Part shown: positions 16,870 through 26,472 of the stretch, one piece after another
Layout: each line of letters starts with the position of its first letter
How positions within the stretch are numbered: position 1 is the stretch's first letter
Assembly: GCA_018817385.1 (NCBI GenBank)
Contig: JAHIUA010000100.1
Span: 1-64,000, forward strand
DNA from: Pseudomonadota bacterium
Lineage (GTDB): Bacteria; Desulfobacterota; Desulfobulbia; Desulfobulbales; Desulfocapsaceae
Direction of reading: 5' to 3'
Length of the DNA stretch: 64,000 bases
Position numbers and translations under genes: made by a program
The notes under the pieces: generated by a model
What the model was told of the DNA's origin: nothing
The model's database searches: none
What the model saw: only the letters and a program-made list of their open reading frames with translations

Positions 16870-18003
16870 ATGTCTCTATTCACTCAATCGTTCTTTATTG
16901 CGTGTTCATTGTTGTTCATTTTTCCCTTTTCAGTGTGTGCCATTGAAGCTGATGAAATTGTTGTGCTGGCCAATAAAATGGTGCCTGAGAGTGTGGAGCT
17001 GGCACGCTATTATATGGCGAAGCGACAGATTCCGAAAAAGAATCTGCTGCTATTAAGTACTACAGGAGAGGAGGGGATTGAACGGGATTTGTATGATGAT
17101 GAGATTGCCGCCCCTGTGCATGCATTCCTCACTGAAAAACCAGAAATCAGCTGTCTGCTCCTCTTTTATGGTTTGCCCCTTCGCATAGACGGTCACATTG
17201 CACCCGCCACAGGTCAGATAAAGGAGGATGGGTATACCAGCCAGCGTCAGCGTGATCCTGTGGCCTCCGTTGACTCAGAATTGAGTCTTGTGAGGGTTAG
17301 GGAGCACCCTGTAAATGATTGGTTACCGAATCCCTATTTTATCGACTTCCAGACCCAGAAAACGCAATACCAAAAAGGGCAGGTTCTTATGGTGGCACGG
17401 TTGGATGGGCCAGACCCTGCCACCGTCAGGCGAATCATTGATGACAGTCTAAGGATTGAAGGAAAGGGGCTTAGCGGAACAGCGTATTTTGATGCGCGCT
17501 GGATAAAACCAGAGGCTGATAAGCAGTTGTCTGGATATAGATTGTATGACGATGCCATTCACCGTGCATCTGAGATAACTGACAAAATCCTTCCCACAGT
17601 GTTAAATGATACTGATCTACTGTTTCAAGAGGGAGAGGCGCCAAAGGCTGCATTGTATTGTGGTTGGTACAGTCTGGCGCAATATGTTGATGCCTTCACC
17701 TGGCAAGAGGGCGCTGTTGCCTATCATATTGCCAGTGCTGAGTGTATAACATTAAAACGAGATGGCAGCCAGGTGTGGTGTAAAAGACTGCTGGAAGAAG
17801 GTGTGGCGGCAACCATTGGTCCAGTGGGCGAGCCGTATGTTCAGGGCTTTCCCTTACCTCAGTTGTTCTTTGGATTATTGCTTGATGGTGACTTTACCCT
17901 GGTGGAGGCGTATTCACTCAGTCTTCCCTTTATTTCCTGGAAAATGGTACTTATTGGAGATCCGCTTTATCAGCCTTTCAGAGCGCGTGGCATATTGCCT
18001 TAG
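16870..18003 (+). CDS. TIGR03790-like secreted protein
   Basis: 377 aa. Starting at 16870 gives a typical signal peptide (MSLFTQSFFIACSLLFIF...CAIEADE); the in-frame ATG at 16819 would add 17 residues, and neither has a strong ribosome site. The mature part begins with EIVVLANKMVPESVELARYYM, followed by LLLFYGLPLRI and an ALYCGWYSLAQY segment, which matches the family described as TIGR03790 (unknown function, bacterial, secreted). The C-terminus has GDPLYQPF, also typical. It lies between the two copies of the 95-bp inverted repeat. No enzymatic residues can be assigned. Confidence 0.75.
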   Translation: MSLFTQSFFIACSLLFIFPFSVCAIEADEIVVLANKMVPESVELARYYMAKRQIPKKNLLLLSTTGEEGIERDLYDDEIAAPVHAFLTEKPEISCLLLFYGLPLRIDGHIAPATGQIKEDGYTSQRQRDPVASVDSELSLVRVREHPVNDWLPNPYFIDFQTQKTQYQKGQVLMVARLDGPDPATVRRIIDDSLRIEGKGLSGTAYFDARWIKPEADKQLSGYRLYDDAIHRASEITDKILPTVLNDTDLLFQEGEAPKAALYCGWYSLAQYVDAFTWQEGAVAYHIASAECITLKRDGSQVWCKRLLEEGVAATIGPVGEPYVQGFPLPQLFFGLLLDGDFTLVEAYSLSLPFISWKMVLIGDPLYQPFRARGILP

Positions 18004-18233
18004 GTAGTGTTCTTGTTTTCTTTCTGTGCCGTGATGTCAACTATAACAGTCAGCGTATGCAGACATCCGCTCACGATTGCTTTTATCGGGGCGACATCGC
18101 CAGAGTCGCGTTCCCAGGCAAGAGTGATGCTGGTTTCATTCACAATACCGTTGTTGGTGAGGCACAGATGCATCCAGCCAACATCTGCCACAAAAACAGA
18201 GATCCAGGCATGAGAGGCATCTGCGCCAAGCAA
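18000..18233 (-). pseudogene. Remnant of a transglutaminase-like protein
   Basis: The minus strand reads LGADASHAWISVFVADVGW then LCLTNNGIV...SITLAWERDSGDVAPIKAI, which is the C-terminal part of bacterial transglutaminase-like proteases: catalytic His in SHAW, then Asp position replaced (D-P/F-T-N becomes C-L-T-N), then RDYxDVxP. The catalytic Cys part is missing upstream, where the frame is lost. It is about 75 residues of a protein that is normally near 290. It is decayed and overlaps the end of the TIGR03790 gene by four bases. Confidence 0.7.
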
Positions 18234-18351
18234 TTTTGGTTTTCCAGGTGGAGTGAAGCTTTTGAGCGAACGAGCTGAAAAAACTTGTCATGGCCCATAT
18301 GGGTTGAGTAGCATAAGGAGAATGGAAAGAGGACACTCTGTGTGTCCCTGA

Positions 18352-18379
18352 CCAGGCTGCCAATGAATTGGCAGCCTGG
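18352..18379. repeat. Perfect palindromic hairpin
   Basis: CCAGGCTGCCAAT and ATTGGCAGCCTGG form a perfect 13-bp stem around a 2-base centre. There is no U-run. It could end transcription of the decayed genes, be a protein-binding palindrome, or be a REP-like element. Confidence 0.7.
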
Positions 18380-18429
18380 GGACTTCCTCCCAAACGCTAT
18401 GTCTTTCTCATCAGTACGTTATAAACTTT

Positions 18430-18524
18430 TTTTCGTGTTTTTTTGCAAAGACTTTCGTGAAGGTACTTTCACCCCTCAAGGGGGGGCTGTACTGAGTGCC
18501 GGCTTACTGTACATCACCGGTGTT
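18430..18524 (+). repeat. 95-bp inverted-repeat element, copy B
   Basis: Reverse complement of 16025-16119 with about nine mismatches and no gaps. In sense orientation it starts TTTTCGTGTTTTTTTGCAAAG and ends near CACCGGTGTT. It lies 174 bases before glucokinase. The translations of the two copies do not agree, so the conservation is at DNA or RNA level. Confidence 0.8.
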
Positions 18525-18697
18525 TGTTCAAATCGAACCCATCGGTTGGCAACCCCGATACGGCCAGTTGGAACGTTTCTTCGAAATAACAGAAAAGCAT
18601 TCTCTAAGGGAGTAAAAGCCACTCTTGAATATGGCGTCATGGCCGTAACAGGATTGAAGCTGGGAGTGCACAAAACAGTGCAAAGAGGAGTGCGACG

Positions 18698-19660
18698 ATG
18701 ACGAAAGCAATTCTTGCCGCAGATATTGGCGGCACAAACAGTCGGTTTGCCCATTTTGAGATCAACCCGCATAAAACCCTCACTCTGATAAAGACAGAAT
18801 GGTTACCCACTGCCGGGGCAGAATCGTTCCCGCAGCTCCTTGATCAACTCAGGAGGAGCACTTTCACACTTCAACTTGGCCAGGCGGATATTGCAATTAT
18901 TGGTGCAGCCGGACCAGTGGAAGACGAGAGCTACTGTGCCCCGCCCTATATTCCGTGGGATATAGATTTGACTGCAGATTTAGGCAGTAACTCCTTTCAA
19001 CGGTCCGTTTTGATTGACGATTTTGTGGCCCAGGCCTATGCTTGTCGATCTCCGGTGGGGAAGGCAGCACGCAGAATCCTTGACGGTCCGGTGCTTGCCA
19101 GGCAGACAGTCGGTGTCTTGGGAGCCGGCACGGCACTTGGCAAGGCTATTCTCATCCCGATAGCAGGTGCTAATTTTCTGGCTCTGCCCTCTGAAGGTGG
19201 ACACGCAACCTTTCCTTTCATTTCCCAAAGAGAGTTCTCTTTTCAGGAATTTTACCGGGAAAAAAGTGGTCTTCAGCAAATTACTGGTAACCTGGTGGTC
19301 TCTGGCAAGGGGTTACGCTACATACACTGGTTTCTCACTGGTGAGGAGCTTGAGGCCAAAGAGGTTAGCGCAGGATTTACAGCAGAATCAGAGACTCTGG
19401 CCTGGGCAGCGAGATTCTATGGCCGTATTTGTCGGGACTTTGCCCTTGAAGCAGTGACCCGTGGTGGACTGTACATCGCAGGAGGTGTTGCCGCTAACAA
19501 TCCCGAATTGCTCACCCACGAAAATTTTCGAGCCGAGTTTCTGGATTCCCCGACCATGGGCAAATTGCTGGCAGAAATTCCAGTGTTTCTTATTGAAAAT
19601 CAGGACAGCGGTCTCTGGGGGGCTGCTTTTCATGGACAGCAGATTCTCGATGAAAAATAA
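18698..19660 (+). CDS. glk: Glucokinase
   Basis: 320 aa, the size of the E. coli-type glucokinase family. The ATP phosphate-binding motif is ADIGGTNSRFAHF (residues 8-20), the second is GVLGAGTALGKAILI, and the third is YIAGGVAANN. It makes glucose 6-phosphate from glucose and ATP in the cytoplasm. It begins an apparent operon with a GH63-like glycosidase, zwf, gnd and a DUF302 gene, so internal glucose would be released, phosphorylated and oxidised by the pentose phosphate route. AGAGGAG precedes the ATG. A 95-bp repeated element lies upstream and may carry its control. Confidence 0.93.
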   Translation: MTKAILAADIGGTNSRFAHFEINPHKTLTLIKTEWLPTAGAESFPQLLDQLRRSTFTLQLGQADIAIIGAAGPVEDESYCAPPYIPWDIDLTADLGSNSFQRSVLIDDFVAQAYACRSPVGKAARRILDGPVLARQTVGVLGAGTALGKAILIPIAGANFLALPSEGGHATFPFISQREFSFQEFYREKSGLQQITGNLVVSGKGLRYIHWFLTGEELEAKEVSAGFTAESETLAWAARFYGRICRDFALEAVTRGGLYIAGGVAANNPELLTHENFRAEFLDSPTMGKLLAEIPVFLIENQDSGLWGAAFHGQQILDEK

Positions 19661-19817
19661 GGCTGGCGGTGCCACGAATTGAGAGGAAAATGGTTGGTTC
19701 GCTTTTTGGCAAAAGAACTCTTTTCTGATCAGGTTCGGATATGTCTCACGTGTTCCTTTTCTTTTAAAAGAAGCGTCTCTCTCTGCCCTCAAATGGTTTG
19801 TAAGGAGCAAGATACCA

Positions 19818-22493
19818 ATGAATCAAGAGAAAAAACGTCTTGAAGCGCAGCGTCTGGGCACTGAAAACTGGCGTCTGTGGGGACCCTATCTCAGTGAACG
19901 GGCCTGGGGAACGGTTCGGGAAGACTATAGCCCGGATGGCAGAGCCTGGGAACATTTTGACCACGATCAGGCCCGGTCGCGTGCCTATCGTTGGAATGAA
20001 GATGGTATGGGCGGCATCTGTGATGCAGAGCAGCGCTTGTGTCTCGCCCTGGGGCTTTGGAATGGACGGGATTCCATGCTCAAGGAACGGATGTTTGGGT
20101 TGACCAGTAATCAGGGGAATCATGGTGAAGATGTCAAGGAGTACTTCTTTTATGAGGATGCGACACCGAGTCACAGTTTTTTAAAATACCTCTATAAATA
20201 CCCGCAGGCAGAATTTCCTTATGCCCTGCTGACCGAAGAGAATCAGCGCCGATCGCGCAGTCAAGCACCTTTCAGTTTGCTGGATACAGGTGTCTTTCAG
20301 GACAGCCGTTACTGGGATGTGGAAGTCACCTATGCCAAGGAAAACCCGGAGACCATTTTTTCCCGTATACGGGTGGTCAACCGGGGTCCGGAGAAAGCCA
20401 CCCTCCACCTCCTCCCCAGCCTCTGGTTTCGCAATACCTGGTCCTGGGGCAAGCAAGACGGGCCCAAGCCACTGCTGCAGGCAGCCAATTGCGGCGATGC
20501 TGCCTGGGCCGTAGAAGCGAAGCATCCAACACTTGGCAGCTATTACCTCTATGGCAGACAGGAGGCAAAAAGCCTGTTCACGGAAAACGACACCAATCTG
20601 CAGCGGCTTTTCAACACTGCCAACTCCGGTCCCTACGTCAAAGATGGATTTCACCGCCTGATTGTCAACGGAGAAGAGCATGCTGTAAACCCGGGCCAAG
20701 AAGGGACCAAATTTGCGGCGCAGCATGTCCTTACCTGCGAACCAGGGGGGGAGGCAGTGGTGGAACTTGTTCTTCAGGATCATATGAACAAGACACCCTT
20801 TGCACCGTTGAATAGATGTTTTTCAACCCGCAAGCAGGAGGCAGATCACTTCTATGCGGAACTGGTGCCGCGGGCAAGTGGAGAGGACGCCTCAATTTTC
20901 CGTCAGGCCATGGCCGGTATGGTCTGGTGTAAACAGTTTTTTAACTATGATGTGGGGCGCTGGCTGGATGGTGACCAGCAGCAATCGTCTCAAGAACGAC
21001 ACGAGGGACGGAATCGCAACTGGCGTCATATGGAGGCAGCAGATATTATTTCAATGCCAGACAGTTGGGAATATCCTTGGTTTGCCGCCTGGGATCTTGC
21101 CTATCACAGCATGGTCCTGGCCCAACTGGATGTGGATTTTGCCAAAGACCAGATTGAGCTCCTCCTGAGTCATCGGTATCTGCATCCCAAGGGGCAGATA
21201 CCGGCCTATGAGTGGGATTTTGATGATGTTAATCCGCCCGTGCATGCGGTGGCGGCTTTGAAGGTTTTTCGTGCTGACCGCAAGCAGAAAGGCAAGGGCG
21301 ACCTGCACTATCTCCGTCGTGTCTTCAACAAACTGATCATGAATTATGGCTGGTGGTTAAACCAGAAAGACAGCGATGGCCTGAACGTCTTTGAGGGTGG
21401 ATTCATGGGACTGGACAATATATCCATCTATGACCGCTCCAAACGGCTGCCCGTGGGATATAGCCTGAAACAGGCGGATGCCACCGGCTGGATGGCCATG
21501 TTTGCTCTGAACATGACATCCATGGCCTTGGAATTGGCCCAGGAAGATTGTGAATATGAGGATATGGCCATTCAGTGTTACCAGCAGTTTCTGGCCATCG
21601 CCAACTCCATTGCCGGGCATACGAAGAATAAACTCTCCCTTTGGGATGCAGAGGAAGGTTTTTTCAAGGACCTTCTCATTACCCCGGATAGCAAATATCA
21701 TCACATCGATGTCTATTCCTATGTGGGACTGATCCCCCTCTTTGCCTGTGAGATTGTAACCGCAGAAATCCTTGACAGCGTGCCGCGATTCAAGGCTATG
21801 CTCGATAGCTATATGGGGGGCATGTTTGATGGACATACCATCTGTGCCTGTCCCTTTCATACCAATGATTGCGGTGAACGACTCCTGTCTCTGGTGGATC
21901 ACACCATGATTCCCCATATCCTCAAGCGACTGCTCAACGAGCACGAGTTCCTCTCGGAACACGGCGTCCGAGGTCTCAGCCGGATCCATGCTGAAAAAAG
22001 AGAACTGGGGGTGCTTCCCGGAGTGGGGGAAGCGCTCATTGAATATGAACCTGGAGAATCACAATCGTTTCTCTTTGGAGGCAATTCCAACTGGCGCGGC
22101 CCGGTATGGATGCCGATCAATTACTCTATCATACAGGCCTTGACAAAATTTCACCGATTTCTTGGCCCGAACTTCACTGTGTACACGTCGGGAAAAGATT
22201 CCCGGGAGGTCAATTTAAGAGAAGTCTCTAATCTTATTGGCGAACGCTTGATCAATATCTTTCGCCGCGACGAGAATGGCAGGGTGGCATCTCTGCCCGC
22301 AGACAGTCCTTTCCAGGACGACCCCCATTGGCGGAACCTGCGCCTCTTTTACGAGTATTTCCATGGAGAAAGCGGTGTGGGGTTGGGGGCTTGCCATCAG
22401 ACGGGCTGGACAGGTCTGGTGGCAAATCTTATTAAGCGGCACTACGATTTACAGGCCCAGGCAGGAACAGAGATCGGGAAGCTGAAGAAATAG
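19818..22493 (+). CDS. GH63-like glucosidase (MGH1-type, cytoplasmic)
   Basis: 891 aa, no signal peptide. The N-terminus (RLGTENWRLWGPYLSERAWGTVREDYS) and the (alpha/alpha)6-barrel motifs (WEYPWFAAWDLAYH, GFMGLDNISIYDRS, DVYSYVGLIPLFA, GNSNWRGPVWMPINYSII) match large bacterial proteins annotated as glucosidases related to GH63/mannosyl-oligosaccharide glucosidase. It should hydrolyse an alpha-glucoside inside the cell; a storage or compatible-solute compound is possible but the substrate cannot be read. It follows glk by 157 bp and precedes zwf by 24 bp, which supports glucose as the product. Confidence 0.85.
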   Translation: MNQEKKRLEAQRLGTENWRLWGPYLSERAWGTVREDYSPDGRAWEHFDHDQARSRAYRWNEDGMGGICDAEQRLCLALGLWNGRDSMLKERMFGLTSNQGNHGEDVKEYFFYEDATPSHSFLKYLYKYPQAEFPYALLTEENQRRSRSQAPFSLLDTGVFQDSRYWDVEVTYAKENPETIFSRIRVVNRGPEKATLHLLPSLWFRNTWSWGKQDGPKPLLQAANCGDAAWAVEAKHPTLGSYYLYGRQEAKSLFTENDTNLQRLFNTANSGPYVKDGFHRLIVNGEEHAVNPGQEGTKFAAQHVLTCEPGGEAVVELVLQDHMNKTPFAPLNRCFSTRKQEADHFYAELVPRASGEDASIFRQAMAGMVWCKQFFNYDVGRWLDGDQQQSSQERHEGRNRNWRHMEAADIISMPDSWEYPWFAAWDLAYHSMVLAQLDVDFAKDQIELLLSHRYLHPKGQIPAYEWDFDDVNPPVHAVAALKVFRADRKQKGKGDLHYLRRVFNKLIMNYGWWLNQKDSDGLNVFEGGFMGLDNISIYDRSKRLPVGYSLKQADATGWMAMFALNMTSMALELAQEDCEYEDMAIQCYQQFLAIANSIAGHTKNKLSLWDAEEGFFKDLLITPDSKYHHIDVYSYVGLIPLFACEIVTAEILDSVPRFKAMLDSYMGGMFDGHTICACPFHTNDCGERLLSLVDHTMIPHILKRLLNEHEFLSEHGVRGLSRIHAEKRELGVLPGVGEALIEYEPGESQSFLFGGNSNWRGPVWMPINYSIIQALTKFHRFLGPNFTVYTSGKDSREVNLREVSNLIGERLINIFRRDENGRVASLPADSPFQDDPHWRNLRLFYEYFHGESGVGLGACHQTGWTGLVANLIKRHYDLQAQAGTEIGKLKK

Positions 22494-22517
22494 CGATTCA
22501 GGAGAAGGAGGTTTTTT

Positions 22518-24071
22518 ATGGAAATCACGTCAGGTTCTGCAAGCACCGCTGAGTCATGCGAAATTGTGGCGGGTGGCCCCTGTGGATATGTGATCTTTGG
22601 TGCCTCAGGCGACCTGAGCCAGCGCAAGTTGATACCGGCAGTTTTTTCGCTGGTTAAGAGCAAAAGGGTTCCTGATTCATTTTTTGTCGTTGGCTTTGCC
22701 CGTTCCCCAATGGACGATGAGCTCTTCAGGATAAAGGTGATGGCTTCGATCAGGCAGGTGTATGGAGATATCCGTGAACCTGAAATTGAAGATTTTGCCA
22801 GGCGCTGCTCCTATGTTGCAGGCAGCTATGATCAGGATGACGGCTATTTACAGCTGAAAAGCAAGCTGGACGAGCTTGGCAGCAGGCTTGGCACGGGCGG
22901 TAACCTCGTCTTTCACATTGCAACCCCTCCAATACTTTATGCCGCCATTGTCTCCTTTCTGGGGGAAAATGGCCTGGTCCAACGGGGTCAGAACAGGGCA
23001 CCGTTTCAACGCGTAATTGTTGAAAAACCCTTTGGCCGAGATCTTGAGAGTGCGCACCAACTGAATAAAAGCATGCTGGAATATCTGACTGATGAACAGA
23101 TTTACCGGATAGACCATTATCTTGGTAAAGAGACCGTGCAGAACATTCTGATGTTCAGATTTGCCAATCAGCTCTTTGAGCCGGCCTGGAACCGGGAATA
23201 TATTGACCATGTCCAGATCACCGTTGCCGAGAAACTCGGGGTCGGGAATCGAGCCGGATATTTTGAACAGGCAGGTCTGCTCCGGGATATGTTTCAAAAT
23301 CACATGCTGCAACTGGCTTCGCTGGTCGGTATGGAGCCGCCGTTCGACCTCTCCGCTGACAATGTGCGGGATGAAAAGGTCAAGTTTATGAACGCAATTC
23401 GTCCCTTTGCCATGGACACTCTCGACAGGCAGCTGGTCCGGGGCCAATATGGAAGCGGGAAAAATGACATCCAGGCGCTGAAAGCCTACAGGGAAGAAGA
23501 AGGGGTGTTTACTGCATCCTGCACCGAGACATATTTTGCCCTGAAATTGTCAGTGGATAATCCACGTTGGAAAGATGTGCCGTTTTACCTGCAGGCCGGA
23601 AAACGGCTGCAAAAGAAGCTGACCCGGATTGCTGTGGTCTTCAAAAAGGTTCCCCACAGCATGTTTTCCCACAATTGGCAGGGGCCGGCACCTTCCCCCA
23701 ACAGTCTTATTTTCGATCTCCAGCCGCAGCAGGGAACCTCTTTATTTTTTCAGGCCAAGGTGCCGGGATCGAAAATGTGCCTGGCCCCCTTGAAGATGGA
23801 ATTGGATTACAGGCAGACATTCGGTGCCAAAATGGATGAAGATTATTCCACTCTCATCCTCGACTGCATGCTTGGGGATCAGACCTTGTACTGGCGAAAA
23901 GACGGTGTGGAAACGTCATGGAAGTTGCTCAGTCCTGTTCTTAGACAATGGGAAAGTGGAAGTCAGAAAGACAATGAAAGACAGCTGGAACGATATCGTG
24001 CCGGAGGCTGGGGGCCGGAAGCAGGCACTCGTTTTATTGAAGAGGATGGCAGGAAATGGATTATCGGGTAA
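22518..24071 (+). CDS. zwf: Glucose-6-phosphate 1-dehydrogenase
   Basis: 517 aa, normal length. The nucleotide-binding motif is [18 protein letters not shown] (residues 25-42), and the active-site signature is [21 protein letters not shown] (Asp-His-Tyr-Leu-Gly-Lys), with VEKPFGRDL before it. The C-terminal [11 protein letters not shown]...[16 protein letters not shown] is standard. It oxidises glucose 6-phosphate to 6-phosphogluconolactone with NAD(P). AGGAGAAGGAGG precedes the start. It lies between the glycosidase and gnd; a 6-phosphogluconolactonase gene is not present here, so lactone hydrolysis must be spontaneous or encoded elsewhere. Confidence 0.97.
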   Translation: MEITSGSASTAESCEIVAGGPCGYVIFGASGDLSQRKLIPAVFSLVKSKRVPDSFFVVGFARSPMDDELFRIKVMASIRQVYGDIREPEIEDFARRCSYVAGSYDQDDGYLQLKSKLDELGSRLGTGGNLVFHIATPPILYAAIVSFLGENGLVQRGQNRAPFQRVIVEKPFGRDLESAHQLNKSMLEYLTDEQIYRIDHYLGKETVQNILMFRFANQLFEPAWNREYIDHVQITVAEKLGVGNRAGYFEQAGLLRDMFQNHMLQLASLVGMEPPFDLSADNVRDEKVKFMNAIRPFAMDTLDRQLVRGQYGSGKNDIQALKAYREEEGVFTASCTETYFALKLSVDNPRWKDVPFYLQAGKRLQKKLTRIAVVFKKVPHSMFSHNWQGPAPSPNSLIFDLQPQQGTSLFFQAKVPGSKMCLAPLKMELDYRQTFGAKMDEDYSTLILDCMLGDQTLYWRKDGVETSWKLLSPVLRQWESGSQKDNERQLERYRAGGWGPEAGTRFIEEDGRKWIIG

Positions 24072-24113
24072 TCAAGGCAAGTTGGACGGATTATCGTAAA
24101 CAAGGAGAAAATA

Positions 24114-25562
24114 ATGTCTGAAGCGGATATCGGTTTAATCGGTTTGGCTGTCATGGGCCAGAATCTGGTACTGAACATCAACGATCACGACTACACGGTT
24201 GCCGTGTTTAACCGTACGACATCGAAGGTTGATTCTTTTATGGCAGACCGTGCCCAGGGAACGAATATCATTGGTACTCACTCCATCGAAGAGCTGGTGG
24301 CCACATTAAAAAAACCGCGTCGGGTGATGCTGATGGTCAAGGCCGGGTCGGTGGTTGATGGGTTTATTGAGCAGTTGCTGCCGCACCTGGATAGAGGTGA
24401 CATCATCATTGATGGCGGAAACTCTCTCTATAGTGACACCAATCGGCGCACCAGTTCTCTGGCTGAACAGGGCATCCTCTATATCGGCACCGGTATTTCA
24501 GGTGGCGAAGAGGGGGCGAGGAAGGGGCCATCCATCATGCCGGGTGGAAACCCTGAGGCCTGGCCCCATGTGAAAGATATTTTTCAGGCCATTGCCGCCA
24601 AAGTCGATGGCCAGCCCTGTTGTGACTGGGTCGGTGAAGGAGGAGCCGGGCATTTTGTGAAGATGGTCCATAACGGCATCGAATATGGTGACATGCAGCT
24701 CATCTGCGAGGCCTATGATTTCATGCGCCGGGGCCTTGGCATGAACGAGGATGGTATGCAGGAGGTGTTTGGCGGCTGGAACAAGGGGGTGCTCGATTCC
24801 TATCTGATAGAGATCACCTCCCATATCCTGGGATTCAAGGATGAAGATGGTCGGCCCTTAACGGAAAAGATCCTTGATACTGCCGGCCAGAAAGGTACCG
24901 GTAAATGGACAGGGGTCACGGCCCTGGATCTTGGTATCCCCCTGACACTGATCAGCGAAGCCGTGTTTTCCCGCTGTCTCTCGGCCATGAAACCGGAACG
25001 TGTGAAGGCGGCTGCCAAGCTTCAAGGACCCGTTTCCAATTTTGCCGGCGATCCGAACGAATTGGTCAATGATTTGCATGATGCCCTGTATGCTGCCAAG
25101 ATTATTTCTTATGCCCAGGGCTACATGCTGCTGCGGGAAGCCGGCAAAGAATATGGCTGGAATTTGCAGTATGGCAGTATCGCCCTCATGTGGAGAGGCG
25201 GCTGTATTATCCGCAGCGCCTTTCTGGCCAATATCAAGGAGGCCTTTGACACAAATCCGAAACTGGAAAACCTGTTGCTAGATGACTTTTTCCGTTCTGC
25301 CATCAATTCTGCTCAGGCTGGATGGCGCAGGATTGCCGTCCAGGCAATCAAACTCGGCATCCCGACCCCGGCGATTACCTCCGGCCTCGCCTATTATGAT
25401 GGCTATCGCAGTGAACGTCTGCCGGCGAACCTGCTCCAGGCCCAACGGGACTATTTTGGGGCGCATACCTATGAACGCCTGGACAAACCGCGCGGTGAGT
25501 TTTTCCACACCGATTGGATCGGCAGCGGCGGCAATGTATCCTCAACCACGTATACGGTATGA
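24114..25562 (+). CDS. gnd: 6-Phosphogluconate dehydrogenase, decarboxylating
   Basis: 482 aa, the long Gnd form. NADP-binding motif GLAVMGQNLVLNI at residues 9-21; DGGNSLYSDTNRR, GISGGEEGARKGPSIMPGG and the catalytic GGAGHFVKMVHNGIEYGDMQLICEAYD with the active-site Lys and His-Asn. The C-terminal R-x-x-x-E-F-FHTDW tail is present. It converts 6-phosphogluconate to ribulose 5-phosphate, CO2 and NADPH. It is 42 bp after zwf, with a strong AAGGAG site. Together they give the complete oxidative pentose phosphate branch except the lactonase. Confidence 0.97.
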   Translation: MSEADIGLIGLAVMGQNLVLNINDHDYTVAVFNRTTSKVDSFMADRAQGTNIIGTHSIEELVATLKKPRRVMLMVKAGSVVDGFIEQLLPHLDRGDIIIDGGNSLYSDTNRRTSSLAEQGILYIGTGISGGEEGARKGPSIMPGGNPEAWPHVKDIFQAIAAKVDGQPCCDWVGEGGAGHFVKMVHNGIEYGDMQLICEAYDFMRRGLGMNEDGMQEVFGGWNKGVLDSYLIEITSHILGFKDEDGRPLTEKILDTAGQKGTGKWTGVTALDLGIPLTLISEAVFSRCLSAMKPERVKAAAKLQGPVSNFAGDPNELVNDLHDALYAAKIISYAQGYMLLREAGKEYGWNLQYGSIALMWRGGCIIRSAFLANIKEAFDTNPKLENLLLDDFFRSAINSAQAGWRRIAVQAIKLGIPTPAITSGLAYYDGYRSERLPANLLQAQRDYFGAHTYERLDKPRGEFFHTDWIGSGGNVSSTTYTV

Positions 25563-25592
25563 TTTCAAACCATTTTGTAAAGGAGAACAAGC

Positions 25593-26045
25593 ATGCGTAC
25601 ACTCATTCTCAGCATTATCTCAATGTTTCTATTCTCTTCGATGGCTGTTGCTGACAATGGCCTTGTCAGTGTCAAAAGCAGTCATCCTGTCAAGGAGACA
25701 GCGGATCGTCTGGAAAACATACTCCAGAAAAAAGGAATGACCCTCTTTACGAGAATTAATCATAGCGCAGGGGCAGAGAAGGTTGGCAAAGAGCTTCGTC
25801 CGACAGAACTCATCATCTTTGGCAATCCCAAAGTGGGAGCCCCATTGATGCAATGTAGTCAAACCATGGCCATCGATCTTCCTCAAAAAGCGCTAATCTG
25901 GGAAGATGAAACGGGCCAGGTCTGGTTCTCTTATAACGAACCGGAATATTTAGCGAAGCGCCATAATACCCAAGGCTGTCTTGAGGTTATAAAGAAAGTA
26001 CAAAATGTACTCGCCAACTTTGCCAGTGCGGCCACGGCGCCATAA
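25593..26045 (+). CDS. Secreted DUF302 protein
   Basis: 150 aa with a signal peptide (about 1-20, ending SSMAVA). The rest fits DUF302: SSHPVKETADRLENILQKKGMTLFTRINHSAGA, then LRPTELIIFGNPKVGAPLM, and then ALIWEDETGQVWFSYNEPEYLAKRH. DUF302 proteins form small alpha/beta dimers of unknown role. It starts 31 bp after gnd with AAGGAG, so it probably shares the operon transcript; the relation to glucose metabolism is not clear. Confidence 0.9.
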   Translation: MRTLILSIISMFLFSSMAVADNGLVSVKSSHPVKETADRLENILQKKGMTLFTRINHSAGAEKVGKELRPTELIIFGNPKVGAPLMQCSQTMAIDLPQKALIWEDETGQVWFSYNEPEYLAKRHNTQGCLEVIKKVQNVLANFASAATAP

Positions 26046-26472
26046 CTGGCTGAATGATTGCTATGAGATAACTCAGACTAAATCTGATAGTTTTTGTTTC
26101 CAGTTTGCATGAGATCTGACAGATTCGGGAGGAATCTCCACCAAGAGACTGCCTTCGGCTACTTGACGTGGCGTATAAAAAATCTCACCCCGTATCTCTC
26201 TCGGAAGTGGTTAAGATGGCCACTGTCCACCTGCAATTGTTACTTTTCAATTCATCATCAAAGCGTGTAGTTGCGAGAAACAGTACCCAATCTTAACGGC
26301 AAAGGTGGGTAAAAGATTAGGAATGGCGGGACGAATCTCAACTGTTATGCGTCAGCTTTTTTGTCGAATAGAGAAAACAACTTTTAATCATCTTCTGATG
26401 TTCAAAGGTATTCTGACTATCCACAGGTATGCAGGTTGATAAACCATAAGCATACCATCAGTCACTCACCTT
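26046..26472. other. Intergenic stretch between convergent genes
   Basis: 427 bp. A weak hairpin (TCAGA-CTAAA-TCTGA, followed by TAGTTTTT, near 26074-26097) might end the gnd/DUF302 transcript. Nothing else was recognised; all frames are closed. Confidence 0.4.

Larger units (their letters stand above)
18239..18697. other. Upstream region of the glucokinase operon
   Basis: About 460 bp. It holds a perfect 13-bp-arm palindrome (18352-18379) and copy B of the 95-bp inverted repeat (18430-18524), about 175 bases before the glk start. The open frame that covers copy B has no recognisable product. AGAGGAG precedes the glk ATG. Confidence 0.55.

Noticed and set aside
18430-18524. Protein-coding meaning of the 95-bp repeat
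   Set aside because: Translations of copies A and B differ and copy A's frame has a stop, so conservation is not at protein level.
18531-18560. tRNA-like TTCGATTTGAAC sequence on the minus strand
   Set aside because: No acceptor, D or anticodon arms can be formed around it.
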